The position numbers were made by a program, and so were the translations under genes. The notes beneath the pieces are model-generated. The model did no database searches and was not told the DNA's origin. It worked only from the letters and a program-made list of their open reading frames with translations. From Enterobacteriaceae bacterium (GTDB taxonomy: Bacteria > Pseudomonadota > Gammaproteobacteria > Enterobacterales > Enterobacteriaceae): 10,572 nucleotides of DNA. The DNA is taken from contig JALAGK010000444.1 in NCBI GenBank assembly GCA_022712475.1, positions 1-10,572 on the forward strand. Direction: 5' to 3'. Within the stretch, counting starts at the first letter, position 1. Every line of letters starts with the position of its first letter. Below are positions 1 to 5,603 of this stretch, one piece after another.

Positions 1-543
1 CGCTTCCACACCCTGGACCGCGGTTGGGTAAATCACCACCGGCAGCGATGGGTCACGGCGTTGCAGTATGTGCAGAATATCGTGCAGGGCTGCGCCGGAT
101 TTAGAGGTTATGACACCAACCTGGCGTGCCGGTGAGGGAAGGGATTTTTTATGGGCAGGTTCAAACAGGCCTTCGGCGTGAAGCCGGCTTTTCAACTGCT
201 CAAACTGCTGCTGGAGTAGGCCTTCGCCCGCAGGCTGCATGCTCTCTACAATAATCTGGTAATCACCGCGCGGCTCATACAGGGTGACGCTAGCTCGCAC
301 CAGCACCTGTTGACCGTGTTCCGGGCGAAACATGACGCGCCGGTTGCTGTTGCGAAACATCGCACAGCGTACCTGAGCGGTATCGTCTTTTAAGGTAAAG
401 TACCAGTGGCCGGAGGCCGGACGGGTGAAGTTTGAGATCTCGCCACTTATCCATACCATGCCCATTTCGCCTTCCAGTAGCTGACGCACCGACTGATTCA
501 GGCGGCTGACGGTAAAAACGGTGGCAGGTAAGGAAGCAGACAT
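1..543 (-). CDS. xseA: Exodeoxyribonuclease VII large subunit, N-terminal part (cut by window edge)
   Basis: XseA is the large, catalytic subunit of exonuclease VII, a cytoplasmic single-strand-specific nuclease that works with many copies of XseB and trims single-stranded DNA from either end. The minus-strand frame opens at an ATG at 543-541 and stays open for 181 codons to the window edge. E. coli XseA has about 456 residues, so roughly the first 40% is present. It begins [20 protein letters not shown] and continues with [21 protein letters not shown] and AQVRCAMFR, which are typical of the N-terminal OB-fold that binds single-stranded [17 protein letters not shown] follows, at the start of the catalytic core. 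The gene is divergent from guaB, the usual enterobacterial arrangement. No strong Shine-Dalgarno is visible before the ATG. The assignment rests on near-identity to E. coli XseA recalled from memory. Confidence 0.96.
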   Translation of the reverse strand, partial: MSASLPATVFTVSRLNQSVRQLLEGEMGMVWISGEISNFTRPASGHWYFTLKDDTAQVRCAMFRNSNRRVMFRPEHGQQVLVRASVTLYEPRGDYQIIVESMQPAGEGLLQQQFEQLKSRLHAEGLFEPAHKKSLPSPARQVGVITSKSGAALHDILHILQRRDPSLPVVIYPTAVQGVEA

Positions 544-558
544 GTGAGCTGGATCAAA
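543..558. promoter_or_regulatory. Candidate CRP (cAMP receptor protein) site between xseA and guaB
   Basis: TGTGA (543-547), six bases, then TCAAA (554-558) match the CRP consensus TGTGA-N6-TCACA at 9 of 10 positions. The centre is at 550.5, about 116-118 bp upstream of the guaB start expected from its -10 box. In E. coli a CRP site near -117 of guaB is reported to act on both the guaBA and xseA promoters, so the spacing agrees. The site touches the xseA start codon, so on that side it lies in the transcribed leader. Binding is inferred, not shown. Confidence 0.6.
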
Positions 559-577
559 TTCCAAATCAGCGGGTTAT

Positions 578-606
578 CTTATCGATACTACCGGTGTGGC
601 AGTCAA
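578..606 (-). promoter_or_regulatory. Candidate sigma-70 promoter of xseA
   Basis: On the minus strand, TTGACT (606-601, 5 of 6 to the -35 consensus) is followed after 17 bp by GATAAG (583-578, 4 of 6 to the -10 consensus). The predicted transcript start near 571 gives a leader of about 28 nt before the xseA ATG. The -35 box lies directly beside the A/T tract upstream of the guaB promoter, so the two divergent promoters nearly touch. This is pattern matching only. Confidence 0.5.
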
Positions 607-668
607 AGGCAAGTTTTTTGATAAAAAATGTGGATGCAATCGGTTTCCCCCTGTATAATGCCGCGGCA
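607..668 (+). promoter_or_regulatory. guaBA promoter with UP-like A/T tract and GC-rich discriminator
   Basis: A consensus TATAAT lies at 654-659. The hexamer 17 bp upstream, TGGATG at 631-636, is a poor -35. An A/T-rich tract at 612-629 falls about 40-55 bp before the expected start (666-668), where an UP element contacts the RNA polymerase alpha subunits. That fits a promoter that compensates for a weak -35. The bases after the -10 box, GCCGCGGC, form a GC-rich discriminator, a hallmark of promoters inhibited by ppGpp. Stringent and growth-rate control of guaBA is established in E. coli. Two weak DnaA-box-like sequences (TGTGGATGC at 629-637 and TTATCCATT at 674-682, 7 of 9 each) also occur, and E. 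coli guaB is reported to respond to DnaA. Confidence 0.75.
634..649. promoter_or_regulatory. PurR-like operator overlapping the guaB -35 region
   Basis: ATGCAATCGGTTTCCC matches the PurR consensus ACGCAAACGTTTGCGT at 10 of 16 positions. The left half is good and the right half poor. It lies between the -35 region and the -10 box of the guaB promoter, where bound PurR with hypoxanthine or guanine would block RNA polymerase. Repression of guaBA by PurR is known in E. coli. The degenerate right half suggests weaker binding here. Confidence 0.5.
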
Positions 669-709
669 ATATTTTATCCATTCCACCACCCTCAGGTTGA
701 GATATTGCC
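665..709 (+). promoter_or_regulatory. Leader hairpin enclosing the guaB ribosome-binding region
   Basis: Bases 665-679 can pair with 695-709 across a 15-nt loop. The outer eight pairs (GGCAATAT with ATATTGCC) are perfect. They are followed by four pairs that include two G-U wobbles, one U-U mismatch and two C-G pairs, so 14 of 15 positions pair. The right arm contains the AGG/GAG-like Shine-Dalgarno sequence (694-701) and ends on the base before the ATG at 710. The left arm falls at the predicted 5' end of the transcript. If the mRNA starts at 668, the three outermost pairs are lost. Translational control is an inference. Confidence 0.5.
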
Positions 710-2176
710 ATGCTACGTATCGCTAAAGAAGCACTGACGTTTGATGACGTTCTGCTCGTTCCCGCACACTCTACTGTTCTGCCTAATACCGCCGATCTCA
801 GCACTCAGCTGACCAAAACTATTCGTCTGAACATCCCGATGCTGTCCGCTGCGATGGATACTGTGACAGAAGCACGTCTGGCTATTGCGCTTGCACAGGA
901 AGGCGGCCTTGGCTTTATTCACAAAAACATGTCGATTGAGCGCCAGGCAGAAGAAGTGCGTCGCGTGAAAAAACATGAAAGCGGCGTGGTGACTGACCCG
1001 CAGACCGTGCTGCCGACCACGACGCTACAGGAAGTGCGTGAACTGACCGAGCGTAACGGCTTTGCCGGTTATCCGGTGGTCAATGCTCAAAACGAACTGG
1101 TGGGCATCATCACCGGTCGTGACGTGCGCTTTGTCACCGACCTCAGCCAGCCGGTAAGCGCTTATATGACGCCGAAAGAGCGCCTGGTGACGGTGCGTGA
1201 AGATGAAACCCGCGACGTGGTGCTGACGCGTATGCACGAAAAACGCGTGGAGAAAGCGCTGGTTGTAGATGAAGGCTTCCATCTGCGCGGCATGATTACC
1301 GTAAAAGATTTCCAGAAAGCAGAACGTAAACCAAACGCCTGTAAAGACGAGCATGGTCGTCTGCGCGTGGGGGCTGCGGTTGGCGCGGGCGCGGGCAACG
1401 AAGAGCGTGTTGACGCGCTGGTTGCTGCGGGTGTCGATGTTCTGCTGATTGACTCTTCCCACGGCCATTCTGAAGGCGTATTACAGCGCATTCGTGAAAC
1501 GCGCGCTAAATACCCGGATCTGCAAATCATTGGCGGTAACGTGGCGACCGGCGCAGGTGCACGTGCACTGGCCGACGCTGGCGTGAGCGCGGTGAAAGTA
1601 GGTATTGGTCCTGGTTCTATTTGTACGACCCGTATCGTGACCGGCGTGGGCGTACCGCAAATTACCGCGGTATCTGACGCGGTAGAAGCGCTGGAAGGTA
1701 CCGGTATTCCGGTTATCGCTGACGGCGGCATCCGCTTCTCTGGTGATATCGCTAAAGCTATCGCCGCAGGTGCCAGCGCCGTGATGGTGGGTTCAATGCT
1801 GGCAGGCACCGAAGAATCGCCAGGTGAAATCGAACTGTATCAGGGGCGCTCATTTAAATCTTACCGCGGCATGGGTTCACTGGGGGCGATGTCTAAAGGT
1901 TCTTCTGACCGTTACTTCCAGAGCGATAATGCTGCCGATAAGTTAGTGCCGGAAGGCATTGAGGGCCGCGTTGCCTATAAAGGCTACCTGAAAGAAATCG
2001 TACATCAGCAAATGGGGGGCCTGCGCTCCTGTATGGGTCTGACTGGCTGTGGCACCATTGATGAACTGCGTACTAAAGCGGAGTTCGTGCGTATCAGCGG
2101 CGCGGGCATTCAGGAAAGCCACGTGCATGACGTCACTATTACTAAAGAATCCCCTAACTATCGCATGGGTTCCTGA
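710..2176 (+). CDS. guaB: Inosine-5'-monophosphate dehydrogenase (IMPDH)
   Basis: GuaB oxidises IMP to XMP with NAD+, the first committed and rate-limiting step of GMP synthesis, as a cytoplasmic tetramer. The 488 residues equal the E. coli length. The catalytic (beta/alpha)8 barrel is interrupted at about residues 93-212 by a pair of CBS domains (Bateman module), which modulate the enzyme in response to purine nucleotides. The catalytic cysteine is C305 in the loop GPGSICTT (codon 1622-1624), which also forms the monovalent-cation site. Substrate-binding segments DSSHGHS (from residue 248) and [10 protein letters not shown] (D338-G340) are intact, and SSDRYFQ marks the mobile flap. The ATG is set by family alignment. 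It is the first gene of the guaBA operon, 70 bp before guaA. Codon choice is that of a highly expressed gene and nothing is missing. Confidence 0.99.
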   Translation: MLRIAKEALTFDDVLLVPAHSTVLPNTADLSTQLTKTIRLNIPMLSAAMDTVTEARLAIALAQEGGLGFIHKNMSIERQAEEVRRVKKHESGVVTDPQTVLPTTTLQEVRELTERNGFAGYPVVNAQNELVGIITGRDVRFVTDLSQPVSAYMTPKERLVTVREDETRDVVLTRMHEKRVEKALVVDEGFHLRGMITVKDFQKAERKPNACKDEHGRLRVGAAVGAGAGNEERVDALVAAGVDVLLIDSSHGHSEGVLQRIRETRAKYPDLQIIGGNVATGAGARALADAGVSAVKVGIGPGSICTTRIVTGVGVPQITAVSDAVEALEGTGIPVIADGGIRFSGDIAKAIAAGASAVMVGSMLAGTEESPGEIELYQGRSFKSYRGMGSLGAMSKGSSDRYFQSDNAADKLVPEGIEGRVAYKGYLKEIVHQQMGGLRSCMGLTGCGTIDELRTKAEFVRISGAGIQESHVHDVTITKESPNYRMGS

Positions 2177-2182
2177 TTTTAC

Positions 2183-2207
2183 TGCCGGGCGCCTTGTGCG
2201 CCCGGTA
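2183..2207 (+). promoter_or_regulatory. Intercistronic hairpin between guaB and guaA
   Basis: CCGGGCGC (2185-2192) and GCGCCCGG (2198-2205) form a perfect 8-bp, all G/C stem with a 5-nt loop. A U-A pair and a G-U pair extend it outward to 2183-2207. It starts 6 bp after the guaB stop codon. The sequence that follows (TAACTTATTCTTAAC) is rich in T but has no continuous T-run, so it is a poor intrinsic terminator. More likely roles are partial termination that lowers guaA relative to guaB, or protection of the guaB mRNA 3' end. Confidence 0.6.
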
Positions 2208-2246
2208 ACTTATTCTTAACTGCTCTTTGCCTCGGAATTAGCGTCA

Positions 2247-3824
2247 ATGACGGAAAATATTCATAAGCATCGCATTCTTATCCTCGACTTCGGTTCTCAG
2301 TACACCCAGCTGGTTGCACGTCGCGTGCGTGAACTGGGTGTCTACTGCGAACTGTGGGCGTGGGACGTAACAGAAGCCCAGATTCGCGAGTTTAATCCTA
2401 GCGGCATCATTCTTTCTGGCGGCCCGGAGAGTACCACTGAAGATAACAGTCCACGTGCCCCGCAGTATGTGTTTGACGCAGGCGTACCGGTGCTCGGCGT
2501 GTGCTACGGCATGCAGACGATGGCTATGCAGCTTGGCGGGCACGTAGAGGGTTCTAACGAGCGTGAATTTGGCTATGCCCAGGTGGAAGTCCAAACTGAC
2601 AGCGCGCTGGTACGCGGCATTGAAGATGCCCTGAGCGATGCCGGTAACCCGCTGCTGGATGTGTGGATGAGCCACGGTGATAAAGTCACGGCGATTCCGT
2701 CTGACTTTGTGACCGTTGCCAGCACCGAAACCTGTCCGTTCGCCATTATGGCTAACGAAGAGAAGCGTTTTTACGGCGTACAGTTCCACCCGGAAGTGAC
2801 GCATACCCGTCAGGGCCTGCGTATGCTGGAACGCTTTGTTCGCGATATCTGCCAGTGTGAAGCGCTGTGGACCCCGGCGAAAATTATTGATGATGCCGTT
2901 GAGCGCATCCGCGAGCAGGTCGGTCAGGATAACGTGATCCTTGGCCTGTCCGGTGGTGTGGACTCATCCGTCACTGCTATGCTGCTGTACCGCGCCATTG
3001 GCGAGCGTTTGACGTGTGTGTTTGTCGACAACGGTCTGCTGCGTCTGAACGAGGCCGAGCAGGTTATGGAGATGTTTGGCGATCACTTCGGCCTCAACAT
3101 CGTTCACGTTCCGGCTGAAGAGCGTTTCCTGAGTGCGCTGGCGGGTATCAATGATCCGGAAGCTAAGCGTAAAACTATCGGTCGCGTGTTCGTTGAAGTG
3201 TTTGACGAAGAAGCGCTGAAACTTGAAGACGTGAAGTGGCTGGCGCAGGGCACTATCTATCCGGATGTGATTGAATCAGCCGCATCGGCAACCGGTAAGG
3301 CACACGTGATTAAATCGCACCACAACGTGGGCGGTCTGCCAAAAGAGATGAAGATGGGCCTGGTTGAGCCGCTCAAAGAGCTGTTCAAAGACGAAGTGCG
3401 CAAAATTGGTCTGGAGCTTGGTCTGCCGTACGACATGCTGTTCCGCCACCCGTTCCCGGGGCCGGGTCTGGGCGTGCGCGTGCTGGGTGAAGTGAAAAAA
3501 GAGTACTGCGACCTGCTGCGCCGCGCTGACGCCATCTTTATTGAAGAACTGCGTAAAGCGGATCTGTACGACAAAGTCAGCCAGGCGTTTACCGTGTTCC
3601 TGCCGGTGCGCTCCGTAGGTGTAATGGGCGATGGCCGCAAGTACGACTGGGTTGTTTCACTGCGTGCGGTAGAAACCATCGACTTTATGACCGCGCACTG
3701 GGCACATCTGCCGTATGACTTCCTGGGCCGCGTATCTAACCGCATTATCAACGAAGTTAACGGTATTTCCCGCGTAGTTTATGATATTTCCGGGAAGCCG
3801 CCAGCGACGATTGAGTGGGAATGA
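2247..3824 (+). CDS. guaA: GMP synthase (glutamine-hydrolysing)
   Basis: GuaA converts XMP to GMP using ATP and glutamine, completing the pathway begun by GuaB. It is cytoplasmic and dimeric. At 525 residues it equals E. coli GuaA. The N-terminal class I glutamine amidotransferase domain (about 1-205) carries the triad C86 (GVCYGMQ), H181 and E183 (QFHPEVTH), which releases ammonia. The central ATP-pyrophosphatase domain has the P-loop SGGVDSS at residues 235-241, where XMP is adenylated. The C-terminal dimerisation domain binds XMP ([11 protein letters not shown], ending in TIEWE). The ATG at 2247 has GGAA at 2234-2237, nine bases before it, a modest ribosome site. The gene is cotranscribed with guaB. 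No unusual residues are seen. Confidence 0.99.
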   Translation: MTENIHKHRILILDFGSQYTQLVARRVRELGVYCELWAWDVTEAQIREFNPSGIILSGGPESTTEDNSPRAPQYVFDAGVPVLGVCYGMQTMAMQLGGHVEGSNEREFGYAQVEVQTDSALVRGIEDALSDAGNPLLDVWMSHGDKVTAIPSDFVTVASTETCPFAIMANEEKRFYGVQFHPEVTHTRQGLRMLERFVRDICQCEALWTPAKIIDDAVERIREQVGQDNVILGLSGGVDSSVTAMLLYRAIGERLTCVFVDNGLLRLNEAEQVMEMFGDHFGLNIVHVPAEERFLSALAGINDPEAKRKTIGRVFVEVFDEEALKLEDVKWLAQGTIYPDVIESAASATGKAHVIKSHHNVGGLPKEMKMGLVEPLKELFKDEVRKIGLELGLPYDMLFRHPFPGPGLGVRVLGEVKKEYCDLLRRADAIFIEELRKADLYDKVSQAFTVFLPVRSVGVMGDGRKYDWVVSLRAVETIDFMTAHWAHLPYDFLGRVSNRIINEVNGISRVVYDISGKPPATIEWE

Positions 3825-3842
3825 TCCTGGATATGCTTTTAA

Positions 3843-3861
3843 GGTATGCGTAAGGCATACC
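3843..3861 (+). repeat. Small perfect hairpin downstream of guaA
   Basis: GGTATGC (3843-3849) and GCATACC (3855-3861) pair perfectly over 7 bp with a 5-nt loop, starting 19 bp after the guaA stop codon. It shares the GGTAT/ATACC core with the larger terminator hairpin that follows, so one may be a degenerate copy of the other. There is no T-run after it, so it is not itself a terminator. It may stabilise the 3' end. Confidence 0.5.
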
Positions 3862-3873
3862 GATGGTAAAACA

Positions 3874-3922
3874 CCGATACCATGACGAGTGATTCACTTC
3901 GGCATGGTATCGGAAGATTTTT
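3874..3922 (+). terminator. Probable intrinsic terminator of guaBA
   Basis: CCGATACCATG (3874-3884) and CATGGTATCGG (3903-3913) form a perfect 11-bp stem. The 18-nt loop contains a second small stem (GAGTG at 3887-3891 with CACTT at 3895-3899, one G-U pair). Four bases after the stem comes a run of five T (3918-3922). The long stem and T-run fit a Rho-independent terminator for the guaBA transcript. The spacer before the T-run is longer than ideal, so termination may be incomplete. Confidence 0.65.
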
Positions 3923-3954
3923 CACACTGTGCATATCACTGAGATTACCAGACT

Positions 3955-3971
3955 GGCCGTTATTAATGGCC
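3955..3971. repeat. Imperfect palindrome upstream of the Sel1-repeat gene
   Basis: GGCC-N-TTA-N-TAA-N-GGCC is a 17-bp palindrome with one mismatched position pair, about 60-75 bp before the Sel1-repeat start codon. Its size and position would suit a dimeric regulator. I recognise no known consensus and see no convincing -35/-10 pair in 3923-4016. Chance is a real alternative. Confidence 0.25.
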
Positions 3972-4030
3972 TGATAAGGGGCGCGCCGGGCATTCGCTGA
4001 CTGATTCAAGCGACACAAGGATTGTCATAT

Positions 4031-5005
4031 ATGTTTAGCCGATGGCGCGTTGCGCTCGCGCTTACTTTTGCCGTGTTCCTGTGCATTACCAGCGCCGAGG
4101 GCAGAACGTCTGAAGTTAGCGAAGCATCTCTCGTGGCTGCGCAGGACGATCAACTCGCCAAATTTACCCGTCTACGCGAGGCTGCAGAGACGGGAGATCC
4201 ACAGGCATTGTTCAATTTTGGCGCTTACTTCTACCAGGAGCAGAACTACGCCCGCGCACGCGAATGGTGGGGTAGGGCTGCCAGGTCTGGGATGGTTCGC
4301 GCGCAGCTCCAGTTGGCTATGCTCTATCGTGACGGTGATGGCGGTCCCGAGGATAGCGTTGAAGCAGCATACTGGTTCAGGAAGGCTGCGGAACAAGGTA
4401 ACCCCGATGCCCAGAATGAAATGGGCGTTCTTTACTGGCGCGGTGAGGGCGTTGATAAGGACAGGGTCAAAGCGGGAACCTGGTTTGGACGTGCCGCGGC
4501 CAGCAAGAACGTAAATGCTGAGATTAACCTGGGATGGTTCTACCAGGACACGTCGGATGGCGTCCTTGGCACTTCCAGCTACGAGGAGGCTGTTCTGTTA
4601 ACGCATTATGCTCCGAGCCCGGTAAAGGCGTTCAAGTGGTTCTGCAAGGCGGCCACACAGGGTAATGCCCGAGCCCAGTTCAAGGTAGGAGAAGCCTATT
4701 CGAACGGCTACGGTGCGGGAATGAATAAGCTACAGGCGCGACTCTGGTTGGAAAAAGCCGCGCAACAGCAGGATGAGGATGCTATTACCTGGCTCAAAGG
4801 TATGTGTGAGATGGCCTGGTACACCCGGCTGGAAAACTGGGTTTATGCTGCGCTCGCTGGAGAGTTATCTGGCGTGGCTGACTGTTCCGGCCTGGCCGAT
4901 CGTCGACACGCTGGGCGTGGCGAGGAGAATACCCGAGCTGAGCTGGAGATTACGGATGACAGTGCAGAAAATATGTTACAGGCGTCTGAACCTGCGGACG
5001 AGTGA
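4031..5005 (+). CDS. Exported Sel1-repeat (SLR/TPR-like) protein, function unknown
   Basis: The product has 324 residues. A basic start followed by a hydrophobic stretch (FSRWRV, then ALALTFAVFLCITSA) predicts a Sec signal peptide, probably cut near residue 22, so the mature protein is likely periplasmic or secreted. The residue before the signal-peptide cysteine is Leu, so there is no lipobox. About five Sel1-like repeats follow, at roughly 56-87, 88-123, 124-159, 160-211 (with an insertion) and 212-247, seen as A-x-x-W-[FWL]-x-[KR]-A-A helices such as AAYWFRKAAEQG and AFKWFCKAATQG. Such repeats form alpha-solenoids that bind other proteins. An acidic tail without repeats ends the protein. 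ATG 4031 is chosen because AAGGA (4017-4021) lies nine bases before it. Five verified AGA/AGG arginine codons (4103, 4274, 4283, 4379, 4463) contrast with the highly expressed guaBA genes. E. coli has yfgI and yfgH here, so this is probably an acquired gene. Partner and role are unknown. Confidence 0.85.
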   Translation: MFSRWRVALALTFAVFLCITSAEGRTSEVSEASLVAAQDDQLAKFTRLREAAETGDPQALFNFGAYFYQEQNYARAREWWGRAARSGMVRAQLQLAMLYRDGDGGPEDSVEAAYWFRKAAEQGNPDAQNEMGVLYWRGEGVDKDRVKAGTWFGRAAASKNVNAEINLGWFYQDTSDGVLGTSSYEEAVLLTHYAPSPVKAFKWFCKAATQGNARAQFKVGEAYSNGYGAGMNKLQARLWLEKAAQQQDEDAITWLKGMCEMAWYTRLENWVYAALAGELSGVADCSGLADRRHAGRGEENTRAELEITDDSAENMLQASEPADE

Positions 5006-5027
5006 GGTTAAGAGCGTAAGCGTAAAA

Positions 5028-5057
5028 AAGAAGGATGTAATGTCGAATAAAAATTAA
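5028..5057 (+). other. Five-codon ORF with Shine-Dalgarno, possible gene remnant
   Basis: AAGAAGGA (5028-5035) is followed by ATG at 5040 and an ORF reading M-S-N-K-N-stop (TAA 5055-5057). It lies between the end of the Sel1-repeat gene and the stop codon of yfgG. It resembles the start of a gene whose body has been lost. The Shine-Dalgarno to ATG gap of 4 nt is short, and an ATG-TAA pair also occurs at 5035-5040. It may be chance in an A-rich stretch. Confidence 0.2.
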
Positions 5058-5252
5058 CTACCGCGCTACGCCACCCTGCTCAACGCTGAGGCTTGACTGC
5101 TGGGAACTCACTTTTTCCTGGTGATGGTACCAGGCACCGATGGAGGAGTAGACAAAACGTCCAAAGAAGAAGAGGAAGCTGATAAGCAGTACGATTCGGG
5201 TCATGCGACCGTTGAACTGGTTTCGGTTTCGTACCCCTGGAGGCTGTGACAC
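5058..5252 (-). CDS. yfgG: Small single-span inner-membrane protein YfgG
   Basis: This 64-residue protein matches E. coli YfgG (63 residues) from memory, especially in RMTRIVLLISFLFFFGRFVY. A basic N-terminal segment (about 1-19) precedes one hydrophobic helix (about 18-40), then a short hydrophilic tail with HH near residues 43-44. By the positive-inside rule the N-terminus should face the cytoplasm. The start is GTG (5252-5250), supported by AAAAGGAA about seven bases upstream and by alignment of MSQ at the N-terminus. E. coli YfgG has been linked to nickel/cobalt stress, a link I hold loosely, and its mechanism is unknown. It is transcribed towards the Sel1-repeat gene, with only 52 bp between the two stop codons and no clear terminator there. 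Confidence 0.9.
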   Translation of the reverse strand: MSQPPGVRNRNQFNGRMTRIVLLISFLFFFGRFVYSSIGAWYHHQEKVSSQQSSLSVEQGGVAR

Positions 5253-5271
5253 GCTACGTTCCTTTTAACAG

Positions 5272-5325
5272 GCCCGACGCGGCGGGCGATATCAAAATTT
5301 AGCCATACTCACGTCATAAGGTCAA
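5272..5325 (-). promoter_or_regulatory. Candidate sigma-70 promoter and leader hairpin of yfgG
   Basis: On the minus strand, TTGACC (5325-5320, 5 of 6) is followed after 18 bp by TAAATT (5301-5296, 4 of 6). The predicted start near 5289 leaves a leader of about 37 nt. A small hairpin at 5272-5287 (GCCCG with CGGGC, 5 bp, 6-nt loop) falls at the very 5' end of that transcript, leaving the Shine-Dalgarno free. Pattern match only. Confidence 0.45.
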
Positions 5326-5451
5326 TTCATCCCTGCGTAAAATTTCGTCAGCCGCGCTTAATCCTTTCATTGTGATGAATTATTTCTGTTGGCCTGGCCG
5401 CAAGCTAAATATAATGACTGGGATAAGCGTCCGATATCCCCGGTGCTTCTT

Positions 5452-5500
5452 TTGATCTGGGTCACCTTTAACTTTGTGTGGCTTACTACAATCAGCCATC
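5452..5500 (+). promoter_or_regulatory. Candidate class II FNR-dependent promoter of yfgF
   Basis: TTGAT-CTGG-GTCAC (5452-5465) matches the FNR consensus TTGAT-N4-ATCAA at 8 of 10 positions. A near-consensus -10 box, TACAAT, lies at 5487-5492. A start at about 5500 puts the site centre (5458.5) at -41.5, the class II activator position, where it replaces the -35 box. Anaerobic, FNR-linked expression of E. coli yfgF is my recollection of the literature. The promoter gives a leader of about 104 nt before ATG 5604 and argues against a GTG start at 5478. Confidence 0.6.
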
Positions 5501-5603
5501 CAGTAGGGCGGGAAGGTTTTATCACCCGCCACTAGCAACGGCCAGGTGGGATGCCTGTCCGAAAATTACCGCCTGGGAGTCGGGTATCATCTTGGGGCAT
5601 CTC

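Larger units (their letters stand above)
5253..5603. other. 351-bp divergent control region between yfgG and yfgF
   Basis: No gene is supported here. The left part holds the yfgG promoter and leader, and the right part an FNR-type promoter for yfgF and its leader. The yfgF reading frame is open back to a GTG at 5478, but that extension has no hydrophobic or conserved look, and the predicted yfgF transcript begins downstream of it. A stray TATAAT at 5410-5415 lacks a usable -35 box. The middle part (about 5326-5450) shows nothing I can name. Confidence 0.7.

Noticed and set aside
1025..1809. Long antisense ORFs inside guaB (minus strand, 147 and 215 codons).
   Set aside because: They lie wholly within a highly conserved gene and look low-complexity, rich in Ser, Thr, Ala and Arg. 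They follow from the codon bias of guaB and show no domain.
4022..4030. TTG start for the Sel1-repeat gene nine bases before ATG 4031.
   Set aside because: It directly abuts the Shine-Dalgarno sequence AAGGA at 4017-4021, leaving no spacing. ATG 4031 is correctly spaced.
4070..4095. Lipoprotein signal in the Sel1-repeat protein (cysteine in the hydrophobic stretch).
   Set aside because: The residues before the cysteine are Val-Phe-Leu, which does not fit a lipobox needing a small residue directly before Cys.
4050..4514. 154-codon ORF in another frame of the Sel1-repeat gene.
   Set aside because: The annotated frame has a signal peptide and clear repeats with a good ribosome site. The alternative has neither.
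5410..5415. Perfect TATAAT as the main yfgF promoter.
   Set aside because: No acceptable -35 hexamer or extended -10 lies at 15-19 bp. The FNR-type arrangement downstream fits better, though a minor start here cannot be excluded.
5478..5603. N-terminal extension of yfgF from GTG 5478.
   Set aside because: The predicted transcript begins near 5500, the 42 residues show no conservation that I recognise, and ATG 5604 aligns exactly with the E. coli start.
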